Positions 1 through 12,082 of a stretch of 64,000 nt of DNA are shown here, piece after piece. Where the stretch lies: the NCBI GenBank assembly GCA_958299035.1, contig CATQJL010000001.1:18459433-18523432 (forward strand), written 5' to 3'. The notes under the pieces are model-generated. The model did not search any database, had not been told where the DNA came from, and saw nothing but the letters and a program-made list of their open reading frames with translations. The DNA comes from Cylicocyclus nassatus (Eukaryota; Nematoda; Chromadorea; Rhabditida; Strongylidae). A program made the position numbers and the translations under genes. How positions within the stretch are numbered: the first letter of the stretch is position 1; each line of letters starts with the position of its first letter.

Positions 1-2127
1 TGGGCTGTTGTCAGTGCCCACATTGCTGAGCGTAAGATAAGGTACGTACTGTAAGAGCTCATTCTGCATGTGCATGCACAGTTTGGGATTTTGCTTAAAG
101 TGGTCAAAAGCTGCGGCCACTAACATCGGCGGTTACCATTGTTTTTTTTACATATTGCTAGCGGTATTGTAGAGCTCATCTTTTCCAAATAATGAATGAA
201 GATATGGTTTGCGTTTCGGTGTTTACAAGACTCATTTAGATTTTTTAAAAATTTGAAAACCTGTCTTAATTTGCATGTTTAAGAACGGAAACAAGTCACG
301 TACGTTTTTATAACTCATGTAAGTAACTTTCAGAAATTTCGGTTGCAGATTTGCGTTCTTTGAAGGTTAACCCAAAATAAAAAAGTTTCTTCTACTGGCT
401 TCTGGTCTTTTGGACGCTTAGTTCTAAAGGAATTCCATTTTTATTCGGTTGGAACAGCACAATCGAGCTCCCAATTCCAAACGAAGCCATGCATAATAAC
501 TGAACGCGATTGGAATTCCACCCATTTATGCGACCCTCTAATGAATACCCAACTCCCCTTTGCGATTTTCCAAAAGTTTTGTTACATGGGATAGGGAAAA
601 ATGCTCCAAATGTGTTTTGAACAGATTGAACAGAACCCTATAATTCACGGGTGTGTCCCAAGATGAACGATAGCTGGAAATAAGCATACTGTACTCCTGC
701 TGCTGTCAATATACCGCGCATAAAGTCTTATTTTTTGAAGCGATATGCTCTTTATTGGATTGAAAATGGTGTCGAAAAGTAAAGATTAAGGCCCGTTAAG
801 CTCCTAGCGTTTTTTCCAAATTCCTAAATGCCATCATAACGTAAATATAGAATCTGAAAAATATTTGACCTACGCAACGCATATGGCTGGCACAACCTAT
901 CGTTCATGTTGGCTGCCCTCATAATTCACTGATAAAAAATAAAAACAAATTTAGATTTAGTTTTCCTAAAGAAGAAGGGTTATGCAATTCAATCCCTTAA
1001 CATAATCAAAAGTTGAAAATTCAAGATGCAAAATAGTTCTAGATGAGTAAGGAAGGATAGAAAATGACAAGAAATTATGAAGTCTATCAATCGGGATATG
1101 TTGCCTTTGCAATATAGGGAAGAGAAAGATTACGGAGCGATCTTTTGACCATGAAGCGTTAGTGTGGGCACCGGTTTATCGAAAGTAAGGAAACTTCCGT
1201 ATTCTCGATTTTCAGAAGAGGTAAGTGTACATATGAGCGTACGATTGTAAATGTATCTGTTTAACAGGTTGCAGGTGTTCCAAATTTTTTCTGGCGGAGT
1301 CCCCCCCCCCCCCTTTTTTTGATTATTCGGACTGTTAGATTTTCTAGTTTTTTTCTAGTTTTTGGTCAAAATTTTGGTCCAATTTCTTTGTAAATCAAAA
1401 CACTACCCTTTAGAGCTTGCTTTGCTCTATCGAATAGAGAATCATGGAATCTGTATGGAACATGTAAAATATGACTTGTTGCGATTTTAACCTGTTCTGG
1501 AGCAAGGCTTATTTCACAATCGAAGAATTATTGTCAACAAATTTTTCACAGAATTTGAATGAGTGCCCAACATTGGAAACCCAAGTTTGTGTCAACTTAT
1601 GCTCGAGTGCCCATGATAATGATGAATGAAGATAGAAGTGATCCTTCTTCGGAGAGATTTGGTATTACTTTTGCAAAAATTAAGCTAAATATCGGCTGAA
1701 ATGCTGCAGGTTCTGTTGACATGGTAAAATGATTTAACCTAGCCTACTATAGTCATTAAATCGATGCAATAGTTCTTGCGTAAATCAAAAAGGGATAACT
1801 TACTAAAATCTAAACCTGAGTCCATGGCTTGTTCAAGATGGAGTTAGTTTTGCGCTTCAAGATGATTAACCAAATACTTTTCGTTGGTTATCCTCAGAAA
1901 AACGAGCTTTTATAGGTTATATGGTTATCCTAAAAAAACGAGCTTCCATAGATTGCACTTTATAGTTCGTAATTTCAACTTTGCCTGTAGTTATCCTCAA
2001 AAAGTCTCTGGGCGTTCATAGCAGTGCTCCGTACTGCAAAGTGACAAGCTGTACTGTGGTACATGCAAAAACTTTGAAAAATATTCCTCTGCAGAGAAAA
2101 CACCGCCTTTGTATGTACAATTATCAG
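1..2127. other. Anonymous AT-rich sequence, no gene seen
   Basis: I see no coding region, RNA gene or recognisable repeat here. There is a 13-base C run followed directly by a T run at 1301-1320. The stretch near 1409-1435 (GAGCTTGCTTTGCTCTATCGAA) resembles internal sequence of the MITE at 42946-43823 and the element at 59738-60585, so part of it may be MITE debris. Confidence 0.5.
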
Positions 2128-2270
2128 TAGCCTATGACACGCTCCCTGCCCCGAAGTATATGTGTGCCAAGTTTGGTCCCGATCGGTTCAGAAATAAAAA
2201 TTTCTATTCCGCACATACGTACAGACAGACATACAGACATACATACAGACAGACATTCAGCTTTATATAT
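2128..2270 (+). repeat. Repeat B fragment with CAGA-type simple-repeat tail
   Basis: The segment from TAGCCTATGACAC through CCAAGTTTGGTC and GATCGGTTCAGAAAT recurs at 5271-5507 and 47873-48028. In this copy it runs into a CAGACAGACATA simple repeat (about 2220-2262). A conserved AAGTTTGGTC..GATCGG block followed by a CAGA-like simple repeat is typical of RTE-LINE 3' tails or SINEs built on them. The RTE assignment is inference because no reverse transcriptase is attached. Confidence 0.5.
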
Positions 2271-2559
2271 AAGATTGTAAGGCCTTTTTGGGAACGCCAA
2301 AGTGTCTTTGCTCATAAAAGGCAATAATAAGGGAATGCCTTGCAACTACGATTTTTCACGAATTTCGCATTTGCATATCCATGCTATTTCCGCAGGTTCC
2401 GAATGTGACCAGTAAAGGAGTAGAACGATGGGCGGGGCTTGACTTCCGCGCGAAGGTGCGAGAAGCCTTCTGGAGTGTGAATGCTAGTGCGAGTGGAGGG
2501 AAGGGCGTGCAGGAGTCCCTAGCGTCTTTCCTTGCACATAGTTCGCACCAGCATTCGCA

Positions 2560-2860
2560 TCCAGGAGGCTTCTTCGCTTGTATTTAGTTTGGAAGTTTTG
2601 GAAGTTTTTGCGATTAGTGGGCCTGCTCGCACTTCGGATCAGGCAGCAAATAAGTTATCTCGACGATGTTCGATGCTGCTTTTCCTCTCCAGCTGTTATG
2701 TTACACAATTAGTGACTCGTAATTGAATCTAACAAATATTAAATATCAGAACATGGAAAACTTACATTGAGTGATACCTGAACCGCACAACGGTTGAGGT
2801 TTTTTTGAACCGCTCAACGGTCGAGGTTCTATGAAGCGTGAATAGACTAGGCATGGTTCT
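2560..2860 (+). repeat. Repeat E, copy 1 (holds the empty site for the 12.1-kb MITE)
   Basis: This stretch matches 12068-12082 plus 13001-13170. Shared blocks are GGCTTCTT.GCTTGTATTTAG, CCTGCTCGCACTT.GGATCAGG, and the ACCTG.ACCGC..A..GGTTGAGGT motif followed by GGTTCTATGA. This copy has the sequence GCTTGTATTTAG uninterrupted, where the other copy holds a 918-bp MITE between two TA dinucleotides. It also contains a tandem GAACCGC.CAACGGT.GAGGTT duplication near 2780-2830. Confidence 0.55.
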
Positions 2861-2875
2861 GATTGATCTGTTCAA

Positions 2876-4561
2876 TGATCTGACGATGAGTTGTACCGCA
2901 AAGTCTCGTGACTTTTTATTGGCAAGTACTATATATTTTACACGCTACTCTTTACCACATCATAAGGTGCTCTCATGTCTTATCATGGCTGAAAAGATGA
3001 CAACGATGCTCTGTGAGCATGTTAAAACATATATACATTACATGAATACCGTGTTAAAATTTGCAAAATAAACGCGATGGACGGGAACGCCACAGCAGAT
3101 AATTTTATGGAAAAGTTCGCTTTATATAATCAAGTTAGCGTCTTCCAGTCGTGCTATCAAAATAGTATTTGCGAAATTGAAAGCTCTTCATCGATGATTG
3201 AAGGTAAACGTATGGTCCCGAAATTACCAGCTCGCATCGCCGTATAGCTGGTCTTTTTGCTGTATCCGTCGGTATTGGCCAATAAATACATTATAGTAAT
3301 TTACCTGTAGTTGTTTCATAACTCAGTCTCTCGAAATTTCTCTAGTTCAATCAAAACAATTTTTCGCCAGTCCTTCAAGTAGTTGAAAACTACTTCCTAA
3401 AACGTGAAGACTCTGCAATCCTTATTGTTACCATAACCAGATTCTCAACGATTGCCCTTTCAAAAACATTTGCAGGGTTGAACGAAATGATTTATGGTGA
3501 AAATATGCTCAAAAAACTATCGAGAATTGACATTTTTCAAACAAATTACCAACTACAATGCGTTTGACGGGGCCAGCGCCGCGTAGTGCAGTCACACACC
3601 TGCGCGCGAGCGCTACCGTAGCCGCAACGTGCAAGGACCATGTCGCGCAAAGCGGCGTATTCCCAGTTTTGGCTACTCTTCCTGCATCTTTCTCAGCTTA
3701 TTTTCTTTCATGCTTTCAATTTTTGCGCTTCCCCTGTTTGAAACTTTACTTCGATATTTTTTGACATTTCTTAAACTATCACCGGGCAAATGGAATGAAA
3801 TGGAGGTTTGAGGTCTTTCAAAGAAGAAGTAATTTAGTCATTTCATTTGATAACTCTGAAAAGATGGTACTTTTCCTCCTTACAGCTAAAGGTGATTATC
3901 GTAAGATGTAATATATCGTGTAGGCTGAGAGAACAGTTTGAGTGAACAGCATGTTGGCGCTGTTCCCTCAAACCTAAACAATATATGATTATCTCCGTTA
4001 AAACGCGATTCGATATAATGAATTATGACATCCAGAATCAGGCATCCGAAGAAGCCTGGATGAAATGAAAGATGTCATGGGGAAAGACGCTCAAAGATTT
4101 GATACCTCTTTCCTTTGCTCCGAAAAAAATTGTAAATTGTATCCGGTATCAAGGCAGATCGCATATAGTGCAGGCCAAAACTATAGATCCAGTATAAAAA
4201 ACTGCCGTAGTTCATCTGCTTCTCAACGAATTGGTCTGAGATCTGGTACAGCTGTGTGTTCAACAGGCTTACATTAGTGACCGGAGCGGATCCCGCTTTC
4301 GTTAGATTACGGAAAAAAATTAAAAATTTTGAAAAAAGCAGGTTTGAAGGTTAACCAAAACTATAGATCCACCTAAAATTTATGTCTGCTAAAGTAATTC
4401 TCGACTTCCAAAGTCTTTTGTGCATATACATAGTCGAAAGTCAAAGCAGTGGCTTTAGTTCAGCTGTGTCATACCTCTATAAGAGACGCTTATCTGCTTT
4501 TTTTCACTTAAAAATACTTTTATGCGTATTTTGTTCCCGAGAATGTGTTTTTATAGAGGAT
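2876..4561 (+). repeat. Palindrome 1, left arm (~1.7 kb)
   Basis: The reverse complement of this arm is found at 5508-7161. Matching landmarks include TGATCTGACGATGAG at the outer end, the block around 3560-3640 against 6480-6556, the block around 4020-4080 against 6037-6100, and GTTCCCGAGAATGTG at the inner end. The arms differ by scattered substitutions and small indels; by eye identity is about 95 %. Short reading frames on both arms mirror each other and look non-coding. The outer ends show no obvious target-site duplication. Confidence 0.8.
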
Positions 4562-4595
4562 TCCGCACTTTTTTGACTGGTTTGAAAGTGATAGG

Positions 4596-4710
4596 GTTCC
4601 ATCTAACTTTTAGATGCTTAGCAGTGTGAGCAGTGGAAAAAAATTCGAGTTTTTGTATCCAAAGCGCACCTGACATAGACCTAACCGCAGGCCTGCGCTT
4701 GAATTTTGGC
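4596..4710 (+). repeat. Palindrome 1, inner inverted pair, left copy
   Basis: Reading from TAGATGCTTAGCAGTGTGAG through the GCAGGCCTGCG block, this is the reverse complement of 5157-5270. It lies inside the spacer of the larger palindrome, so the structure is an inverted repeat within an inverted repeat. About 450 bp of unrelated sequence (4711-5156) separates the inner copies. Confidence 0.7.
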
Positions 4711-5156
4711 CTTCAAAATTGGTGTACTCTATTTTTGTAAGTTCAAAATAATGAAGAAGCTTTATTTAGCCTTATTCACATGAAAAGAAGTTTTTAAACT
4801 GTAGTCGCGATTGTTTCCGAAGTCGAATTAAAATTTTTATTCTAAAGCATAAGTCCTGCGGTGTGTTCTGCAACAAAGTAAGTGGTACCTTCCTTGAATT
4901 TTGCCACTATTTAGCTGCTAACTAATCAATACACACTGCATTGTATGTTGCCTTGTGACTCACATAAGCATCATGGTCAGAACCACAAATGACTTTAAGG
5001 CTTGTTGCAAATCACTTTTTGCAGAATGAAGTCCTCAATTAGCCTGCATAGCAGGATCTGCGGAAATCTGCAATCACTACTACTGACTCTCATACATACT
5101 AACACTGTTATTACTCCAGTTCACGCTCATGACAAAATTGCAGAAAGAGTTTGATG

Positions 5157-5270
5157 GCATAAATTTGAACGCAGGCCTGCGGTTAAGTCTATGTCGGGTG
5201 CACTTTGGATACGAAAACCCGAATTTTTTTCTACTGCTCACACTGCTAAGCATCTATAAAATATCGAGCA
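5157..5270 (-). repeat. Palindrome 1, inner inverted pair, right copy
   Basis: This is the reverse complement of 4596-4710, sharing the palindromic GCAGGCCTGC core and the AGTGTGAGCAGT.GAAAAAAATTCG block. It is immediately followed by a repeat B copy, which apparently broke the symmetry of the structure. Confidence 0.7.
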
Positions 5271-5507
5271 TGCTGATTACCCCCGTAGGGGTGATCAGCA
5301 TGCTCAATTACACCCCCCTGCCAAATTCCAGCCCCCTAGCTCAAATTTTGCAAAAAATCGATAAAATCGACATCGATCGATGACGAAAAGTAGCCTATGA
5401 CACCCGCCGGGGCCCGAAGTGTATGTGTGCCAAGTTTGGTCCGGATCGGTTCAGAAATGGAATTTTCTATTCGGAACATACGGCGGAGCCCGGTAAGCCA
5501 GCTAGTC
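5271..5507 (+). repeat. Repeat B, copy 2
   Basis: It begins near AGCATGCTGATTACCCC, with a short palindrome (AGCATGCTGAT..ATCAGCATGCT) at its left end. It continues through ATCGATAAAATCGA, TAGCCTATGACAC and CCAAGTTTGGTCCGGATCGG to a TATTCGGAACATAC end. Relatives lie at 2128-2270 and 47873-48028, and weaker ones at 41880-42060, 59585-59680 and 60610-60705. No reading frame is conserved. Its location between the palindrome spacer and the right arm suggests later insertion or replacement. Confidence 0.6.
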
Positions 5508-7161
5508 CTCAATAAAAACACATTCTCGGGAACAAAATATTCGTAAAAGTGTTTCTATAAAAACACATTCTTGGGAACAAAATATTCATAAAAGTATTTT
5601 TTAGGTGAAAAAAAGCAGATAAGCGTTTCGCATAAAGGTATGACACAGCTGAACTAAAGCCACTGCCTTGACTTTTGACTATGTATATGCACAAAAGACT
5701 TTGGAAGCCGAGAATTACTTTAGCAGACAGAAATTTTAGTTGGATCTATAGTTTTGGCCAACCTTCGAACCTGCTTTTTTCGAAATTTTTGATTTTTTTC
5801 CTGAATAATCTAACGAAAGCGGGATCCGCTCCGGCCATTGACGGAAGCCTGATGAACACACAGCTGTACCAAATCTCAGATCAATTCGTTGAGAAGCAGA
5901 TGAACTACGGCAGTTTTTTATAGTGGATCTATAGTTTTGGCCAGCACTATATGCGATCTGCCTTGATACCGGATACAATTTACAATTTTTTTCGGAGCAA
6001 AGGAAAGAGGTATCAAATCTTTGAGCGTCTTTCCCCATGACATCCTTCAATTCATCCAGGCTTCTTCGGATGCCTGATTCTGGATGTCATAATTCATTAT
6101 ATCGAATCGCGTTTTAACGGAGATAATCATATATTGTTTAGGTTTGAGGGAACAGCGCCAACATGCTGTTCACTCAAACTGTTCTCTCAGCCTACACGAT
6201 ATATTACATCTTACGATAATCACCTTTAGCTGTAAGGAGGAAAAGTACCATCTTCTCAGAGTTATCAAATGAAATGACTAAATTACTTCTTCTTTGAAAG
6301 ACCTCAAACCTCCATTTCATTCCATTTGCCCGGTGATAGTTTAAGAAATGTCAAAAAATATCGAAGTAAAGTTTCAAACAGGGGAAGCGCAAAAATTGAA
6401 AGATGAAAGAAAATAAGATGAGAAAGATGCAGGAAGAGTAGCCAAAACTGGGAATACGCCGCTTTGCGCGACATGGTCCTTGCACGTTGCGGCTACGGTA
6501 GCGCTCGCGCGCAGGTGTGTGACTGCACTACGCGGCGCTGGCCCCGTCAAACGCATTGTAGTTGGTAATTTGTTTAAAAAAGGGCAATCGCTAAGAATCT
6601 GGTTATGGTAACAATAAGGATTGCAGAGTCTTCACGTTTTAGGAAGTAGTTTTCAACTACTTGAAGGACTGGCGAAAAATTGTTTTGATTGAACTAGAGA
6701 AATTTCGAGAGACTAATTTATGAAACAACTACAGGTAAATTACTATAATGTATCTGTTGGCCAATACCGACGGATACAGCAAAAAGACAGCTATACGGCG
6801 ATGCGAGCTGGTAATTTCGGGACCATACGTTTACCTTCAATCATCGATGAAGAGCTTTTAATTTCGCAAATACTATTTTGATAGCACGACTGGAAGACGC
6901 TAACTTGATTATATAAAGCGAACTTTTCCACAAAATTATCTGCTGTGGCGTTCCTGTCCATCGCGTTTATTTTGCAAATTTTAAGACGGTATTGATGTAA
7001 TGTATACATGTTATTATACTCACAGAGCGTTTGTCATCTTTTCAGCCATGATAAGACATGAGAGCACCTATGATGTGGTAAAGAGTAGCGTGAAAAATAT
7101 ATACATAGTACTTGCCAATAAAAAGTCACGAGACTTTGCGGTACAACTCATCGTCAGATCA
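5508..7161 (-). repeat. Palindrome 1, right arm (~1.65 kb)
   Basis: This is the reverse complement of 2876-4561. Near its inner end, a unit of about 50 bp (ACACATTCT.GGGAACAAAATATTC) is tandemly duplicated at 5519-5600. The left arm has this only once, so the duplication arose after the arms were formed. The outer end is TCGTCAGATCA. Confidence 0.8.
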
Positions 7162-9684
7162 GGTGCTTAGCGTAGAAAATAGCTTGTTCAGAAAATGCTC
7201 ACTTATAGTCTAGGCTTCGTAATTTTCTGTCTGAACCGGATACGATGCCACCCTTGATTCCGCATAAATGTTCATAGAAATAAAATGAGACGTCTAGAAG
7301 CTAAGCAGCGTGAACAAAAATCCATCTCTGTTTTGTACTTCACGCTAATTATTTGAACTTTACTTTTGCAGCATTGAACCTGAAAAAAAGGCGGTGTAAT
7401 TTTAGACCAATTCACTTTTTTCTGAAAGCCACAAATTCAGTTCTGAAAAAGGATGTGTTTGTATGGGTATTGTATACATATTATAGATTGTGGTTATGAT
7501 TGTGTGGGTTTTTCAGACCAATTTTATAAACTTCCACGCATTCTGATACATATCAGGAAATAAAAGATTTATTCACATCACGCAATTGTCTGAGCAAGAA
7601 CGTCAAGATGGACAGGACCATTTAGGAACTCCGTTGTACTGTTGCTTGCACTTCGGTGTGCTATTCTTTTCGACAACTTTTCCTCCTCAGGCACCGCATT
7701 TTTGGCAAATTCTTTTCTATCTAGTTCAGTCGTGCATGCTTCATCTTCACCTCAGCGTTGACATTCTTATAGAGCGAACACTACAAAGTACAATGTGGGG
7801 ACAGATTATAACGCATGGCAGTTAGGAAGGAGAAGGACCTATCAGAGGTTAGTGATATAGCAAATTTCAAAGAGTGTTTTCCATAGATCATGCTCACGAT
7901 TCTTCAGGGAAGGTCCCGCTAATTCTTTGTTTTCTTTTTATTGTTACTGTTCGAAAGAGCACAGCAAACCATACAGGATGGCTTTCCTGCGTACTCGCAA
8001 GGTTACACCACGCAGAAACATATCCACAAGATTCTAATGACCTTAAAGCCGGATCTCTGCTCAAAAGAATCCTGGGGACTTTTAACCTTCTGACGCACAT
8101 ATAATACAGGGTGCGCCAAAACAAGTAGCGCCAACTTTTGCACCACTACCACGAAGGAACCACTGAGACACAAGAGCTCAAATTTATGTCAAACAATGCT
8201 CTTATCAAACCTTGGTAAATACAATTTTTACGATTTAGAAGAACCTCCATTCAAGAATGTGACAAATGATAAATTAGGACTAGTGGTTTCAAAAAAAAAT
8301 GGGGAGTCTATATTCTCATATTTTGATGTGCAGCCAAATTATCTCATACCCTGATTCATTCAAAGCCGAGATGGTAGAGTACACTTTGCACTTCCACATA
8401 GTCCGATTTGCATTTGAAATAATATCTTTGTTTATGTTTATGAAATACGAAAAGGTATTCCGTAAGAATAGCAATTTTATGCACACGATGAATTATGAGA
8501 TCACAGAGACATGCAAAACTTATCAGGCAAAAACAATTCTTTATTTATGAAACATGAAGAGAAGTATCTATTATGAGCGATTTCTCTGAATGGTTCTGAA
8601 TCATAATCTGATTTCCAGGCGCACTTTGGAGGGCCAAAATTACTGTTTTTCAACTTGTCTTACGAGCACTTTTCGAAAATTAAAAGCTCTACTTTCAATG
8701 TTACAGGCGAGGGACTGCTCTACTCCAGTGCACGTTTTCAAAACAAAGGAAAAGTTTTCAAAAGGGTATCGTACAAACTTGCAAGGTTGTGCCCATACCT
8801 TCCATAGTCTAGACTTCAGAGACAGGGCCTCAAAACTGAAGATTGTTTCATTATTTGCCCTCATTATAAGTCAAATTTGTTTATATAAAACCAGAGAAGA
8901 AAAAAGATGCAAAACACTCAGTAACAGCAAAAGAAACTTTTGGAAATCGGATAAAAACGCTGCAATAAGTTTAAAATCTCCATTTAATGGCATTGCAAGT
9001 ATTTGCTCCAGGACCACGTAATCCACAACACAGGGTCAGAAGAGGAAAAACTGATTTTTATTTGTGTCTGTTCCAAAGAACAACCACGTTTCGGAAGTAA
9101 CAATTATCGAGAGAAGATAAATAAGAAAAAAAGTAGTTTTGAAAACGCAGTTTTGTTCTTACCAACTCGAAATGCGCGTCAAAGCCGATATTTTCGTGCG
9201 TCCTTTGAAGTTTTACCCTCGTATTGCGGTTCCCGTTTTCTGGGAGGTTGTCTAAACTGTCGCTCTCATTAATCTGAGCAATACGTTTCCAAGCTGGAAA
9301 AAATCGCTGCGAAAGCACTGGAACAGAAAAGGTAAAGGAAAGCTGACTTTTTACAGTTTTTCACAAGAAACTCCGCCTTAATCGAAGAGATCGGCGATTA
9401 TCTGAGCTGGTGAAGTGTGTGGTTAGTAATCTCTGAAGTACGAGTTTAGGATAAAAAATCATCTACATCTTACAGTACATCTACAGAAGTTATGAATTTT
9501 TCCTTTCAAGAACTCGTAAATGCTCAACAGTTGTCTACCTCTTTCCCGAGACAGATGCTCCCGCATAAACATTTTCAATGGTATTTTCAAAAACAGAAAA
9601 TGTGGCAATCCTATTTCAGCCTTCCCTTCTTAGAAAAAAGAAAACCAATGGTGGCAAAGAATTAACAATGATAAACGTTGATCA
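7162..9684. other. Gene-free stretch with scattered repeat fragments
   Basis: I find no supported gene. At 8107 there is a single mariner-like inverted-repeat end (CAGGGTGCGCCAAAAC) with no matching opposite end nearby, so it is a broken element. The longest open frame (8590-9021, 143 codons) has no recognisable motif and poor coding character. Confidence 0.4.
7690..7840 (+). repeat. Repeat D, copy 1
   Basis: The block CTTCACCTCAGCGTTGACATTCTTATAGAGCG.. through TACAAAGTACAA is found in reverse complement at about 25575-25690, with roughly 85 % identity by eye. It is a small dispersed repeat of unknown class, with no terminal repeats visible. Confidence 0.5.
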
Positions 9685-9765
9685 AGAAAAAAATGAGAGA
9701 ACATCACCATCCCCCCCCCTCGGTCGACATTTTATAACTTCTCGATTAAAGGCTTTGGCATACTT

Positions 9766-9895
9766 TGCCCGTGTTGCCATTGTTACCAGTGTTACTTTGT
9801 TACCGGTGTTGCCGATGTTACCAGTGTTACTCCTGTTACTCGTGTTGCCGATGTTACCTGTGTTACTCGTGATATGTTACTCATGTTTTTAGCGT
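9766..9895 (+). repeat. 9-bp minisatellite, left arm
   Basis: About fourteen tandem copies of a degenerate 9-mer (consensus near RTGTTACYN or RTGTTGCCG) run from GTGTTGCCATTG to ACTCATGTTTTTA. The repeat keeps one frame open because 9 is a multiple of 3. The mirrored array lies at 10553-10640. Confidence 0.75.
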
Positions 9896-10552
9896 TACCG
9901 CCTTTATTGCCTGTTGAAATGACTCCAGTAGACTCTCTTTTCTCGGACGACACTTCACCAATTGTGAGTCATTGTACAACTACTGATGCCAAATGCTGTT
10001 TTAAGTTCGGCAATTCTACAAGGCAGTGGCTCGGGGAAAATTGCGACTGCAAGCTTTCCACAATTACGTGGCATTTTGGATGCGCTGTTTTATTGCTGTG
10101 CTTGAATTGCCAAAAAAGTACCTTTTACAGCGTTTTCCTATCTTGGAGATTTTTGGAAGGGAATGGACGAGCGATTGTCAACTGTGTCGCGATTGGCTGC
10201 CTGAACCGATCAGCCAGTTACCGCCAAAACGAGTAGAGTTACAGTCTACTGCAGCCAGTAGCTATTTATGAGGAGATCTCTCCCTAGTCCCTCCAATTAT
10301 TTCCATGGTAGGAAAACGCCGTAAAAAACTTTTTTGACTATTCAAGCACAGCAATAAACTCAGCGCATCCAAAAGGCCATGTAATTGTGGAATGCTTGCA
10401 GTCGCAAATTTCCCCGAGCCACTGCCTTGAAGAATAGCCGAATTTAAAACAGCATTCAGCATCAGTAGTAGTACAAATCTCATCAACTGGTGAGGTGTCG
10501 TCCGAGGAAATGAGACGGTAGTGGAGGTCATTTTAATACTCAACAGCAATAA

Positions 10553-10640
10553 AGGCGTAACACTAGAAACGTGAGTAACATGAGTAACGCGAGTAACACT
10601 GGTAACATCTGGTAACATCGGCAACACAGACAAAGTATGG
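10553..10640 (-). repeat. 9-bp minisatellite, right arm
   Basis: This is the reverse-complement counterpart of 9766-9895, with units such as GAGTAACAT, GAGTAACGC and GGTAACATC. It is shorter than the left array, so copy number has drifted since the arms diverged. Confidence 0.7.
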
Positions 10641-10732
10641 CCAAAGCCAAAAAAAACCCTTCATGGGAAGGGGGGGGCGTGCCACTGTGATCTCTTTCAC
10701 CGTGGAGGAGTCATTCTCAGCTTATCGCACCT

Positions 10733-11250
10733 ATGACTCAATCAGCAGAAAGAAGAGAAATAAACCCTGCACATCGGATCCCGCCTGCGGCGCCGGGTGG
10801 TAGCAAGAACGATGTAAGGGTAGTCAGGGCGCCTTTCGGATTAGACAAAACGACACGTCTGCCCGGACGACACGTCATGGAGACTGCATCAAGCGCTGCA
10901 CCTACGACCCAGGACAGTCTCCACAAACGCCGACTCACGCTCTTCCCGACGCTGCAGAGCGCATCATACCACGTCGTCGCTGTGCAGGAAATGAATTCCA
11001 CGAGGAAGGGTGACAAATGGTGAAAAGGTTCCATCACGAAACGTTGGAGGCACTAGCTTTGTCGTATCCATCAATCGTCATCCACTGCACCCCGAGAGAT
11101 TGTGGCACTTCAACATACCGGATGGTGCATCTCGCCGAGCTGAATCGAACGGTGTCCTCATATTCAGAATTTGCCCATTCTGAAGCGAGATATGGCAAAA
11201 TTCGGTGGACGCTGCAGTGTGCCGAAGTGCAGCGCACTGTTGCACTCCGG
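10733..11250 (+). pseudogene. Possible LINE endonuclease N-terminal fragment
   Basis: The region is GC-richer and more codon-like than its surroundings. A frame at 10733-11023 ends with a segment (about residues 66-96) reading ..LQSASYHVVAVQEMNS.., which resembles the start of the AP-endonuclease domain of non-LTR retrotransposons (..YHVIALQET..). The frame then stops, and a second frame from 11017 continues without a recognisable endonuclease core. No reverse transcriptase follows. I infer a truncated LINE relic; a chance resemblance cannot be excluded from sequence reading alone. Confidence 0.3.
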
Positions 11251-11309
11251 CGCGCTGCAGCGCACTCCGGCGATATTTTGACGAGTCATGAGCGGTATTA
11301 TACCTTCCC

Positions 11310-11430
11310 AGCTTATGAACTTACGAATTCACATTCTCATGAATTTCGCTTCAAATTTAAAAGTTGCATATTTTGGCGAAATCTGTTGGGTCTTCTTAAA
11401 TTTTGCTGTGCCAAACAGGTTTGTTATGGT
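11310..11430 (+). repeat. Repeat F, copy 1
   Basis: The blocks AGCTTATGAACTT.CG, TTCTCATGAATTT and GTATATTTTGG..-like recur in the same order at 48735-48850. Similarity is moderate and interrupted by indels. The class is unknown. Confidence 0.4.
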
Positions 11431-12082
11431 GGCAACTTTATTCGTATTGGCCTAACGTTTCGACGCTTTCGTCGTCCTCAGAGGCCTAAAAACATCATCC
11501 ACAACATCAGACCACCAAATGCCTCTTCTTACTCAGCCAGTTTCGACTTTGTTCCAAATAGCTCCGCAAAAAACCACCGTCACCCACCGTTTTTTCTAGG
11601 TCTTTTCGCGCGAGGTGAACTTGATATCTGTAATCAGCGTGTCACGTACTCAGACAGGTTCACCATTGAATAATCATTGTTTTGCTGTAGGATTGGAAAG
11701 AGGCAGAGAAATGAGCTGAAGAATCGAGACAGCACAAAACAAATTGTTCCTAAAATTGAAAGGACATGCAACCTCAACCCCGATACCCGCTTTTTGCATA
11801 TGAGCACTCTTAATTACTTTACATGACTGCTCCGTCAATAGAACGACCAAGTGCCTTTTAGCAAAGCGCGATCCAAATGTAGTCGGATTTCACATTTATT
11901 TACTCTTTGGATAGTTAAGCACAGTATTAGGGTTATTCATGTTGCACGCTTTTTCTTATTTTCTTCCCCCTAGTGTGTCGGAAAGGTAACCGTTGTTTCT
12001 GAAAGGTAGATGTTTGTTAGTGTCGGGAAGGTAGATGTTTCTTCTACCTTTTTTTTCTTGAAGAAAGGCTTCTTTGCTTGTA

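Larger units (their letters stand above)
9685..10712. mobile_element. Foldback element with minisatellite arms (~1 kb)
   Basis: The left arm (about 9685-10165) is the reverse complement of the right arm (about 10275-10712) around a loop of about 110 bp. Matching landmarks are TCGGACGACAC.TCACCA, AAGGCAGTGGCTCGGGGAAA and GCTGTTTTATTGCTGTGCTTG. Each arm contains a run of 9-bp units (GTGTTACTC, ATGTTACCA, GTGTTGCCG and similar). No transposase is encoded. The leucine/proline-rich translations are by-products of the 9-bp repeat. Exact ends and target duplication are uncertain. Confidence 0.7.

Noticed and set aside
3558..6556. Mirrored short frames at 3558-3764 / 6374-6556 and 4065-4277 / 5736-6050
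   Set aside because: They are the two palindrome arms read on opposite strands; matching is due to the inverted duplication, not protein conservation.
8107..8130. Single CAGGGTGCGCCAAAAC transposon end, considered as a complete MITE
   Set aside because: No inverted partner was found within a few kb.
8590..9021. 143-codon plus-strand frame
   Set aside because: There is no motif, the composition is like the surrounding AT-rich DNA, and an overlapping minus-strand frame is also open.
11017..11673. 218-codon plus-strand frame
   Set aside because: The first third may belong to a LINE relic and the rest crosses repeat F and anonymous sequence; no domain or consistent coding signal runs through it.
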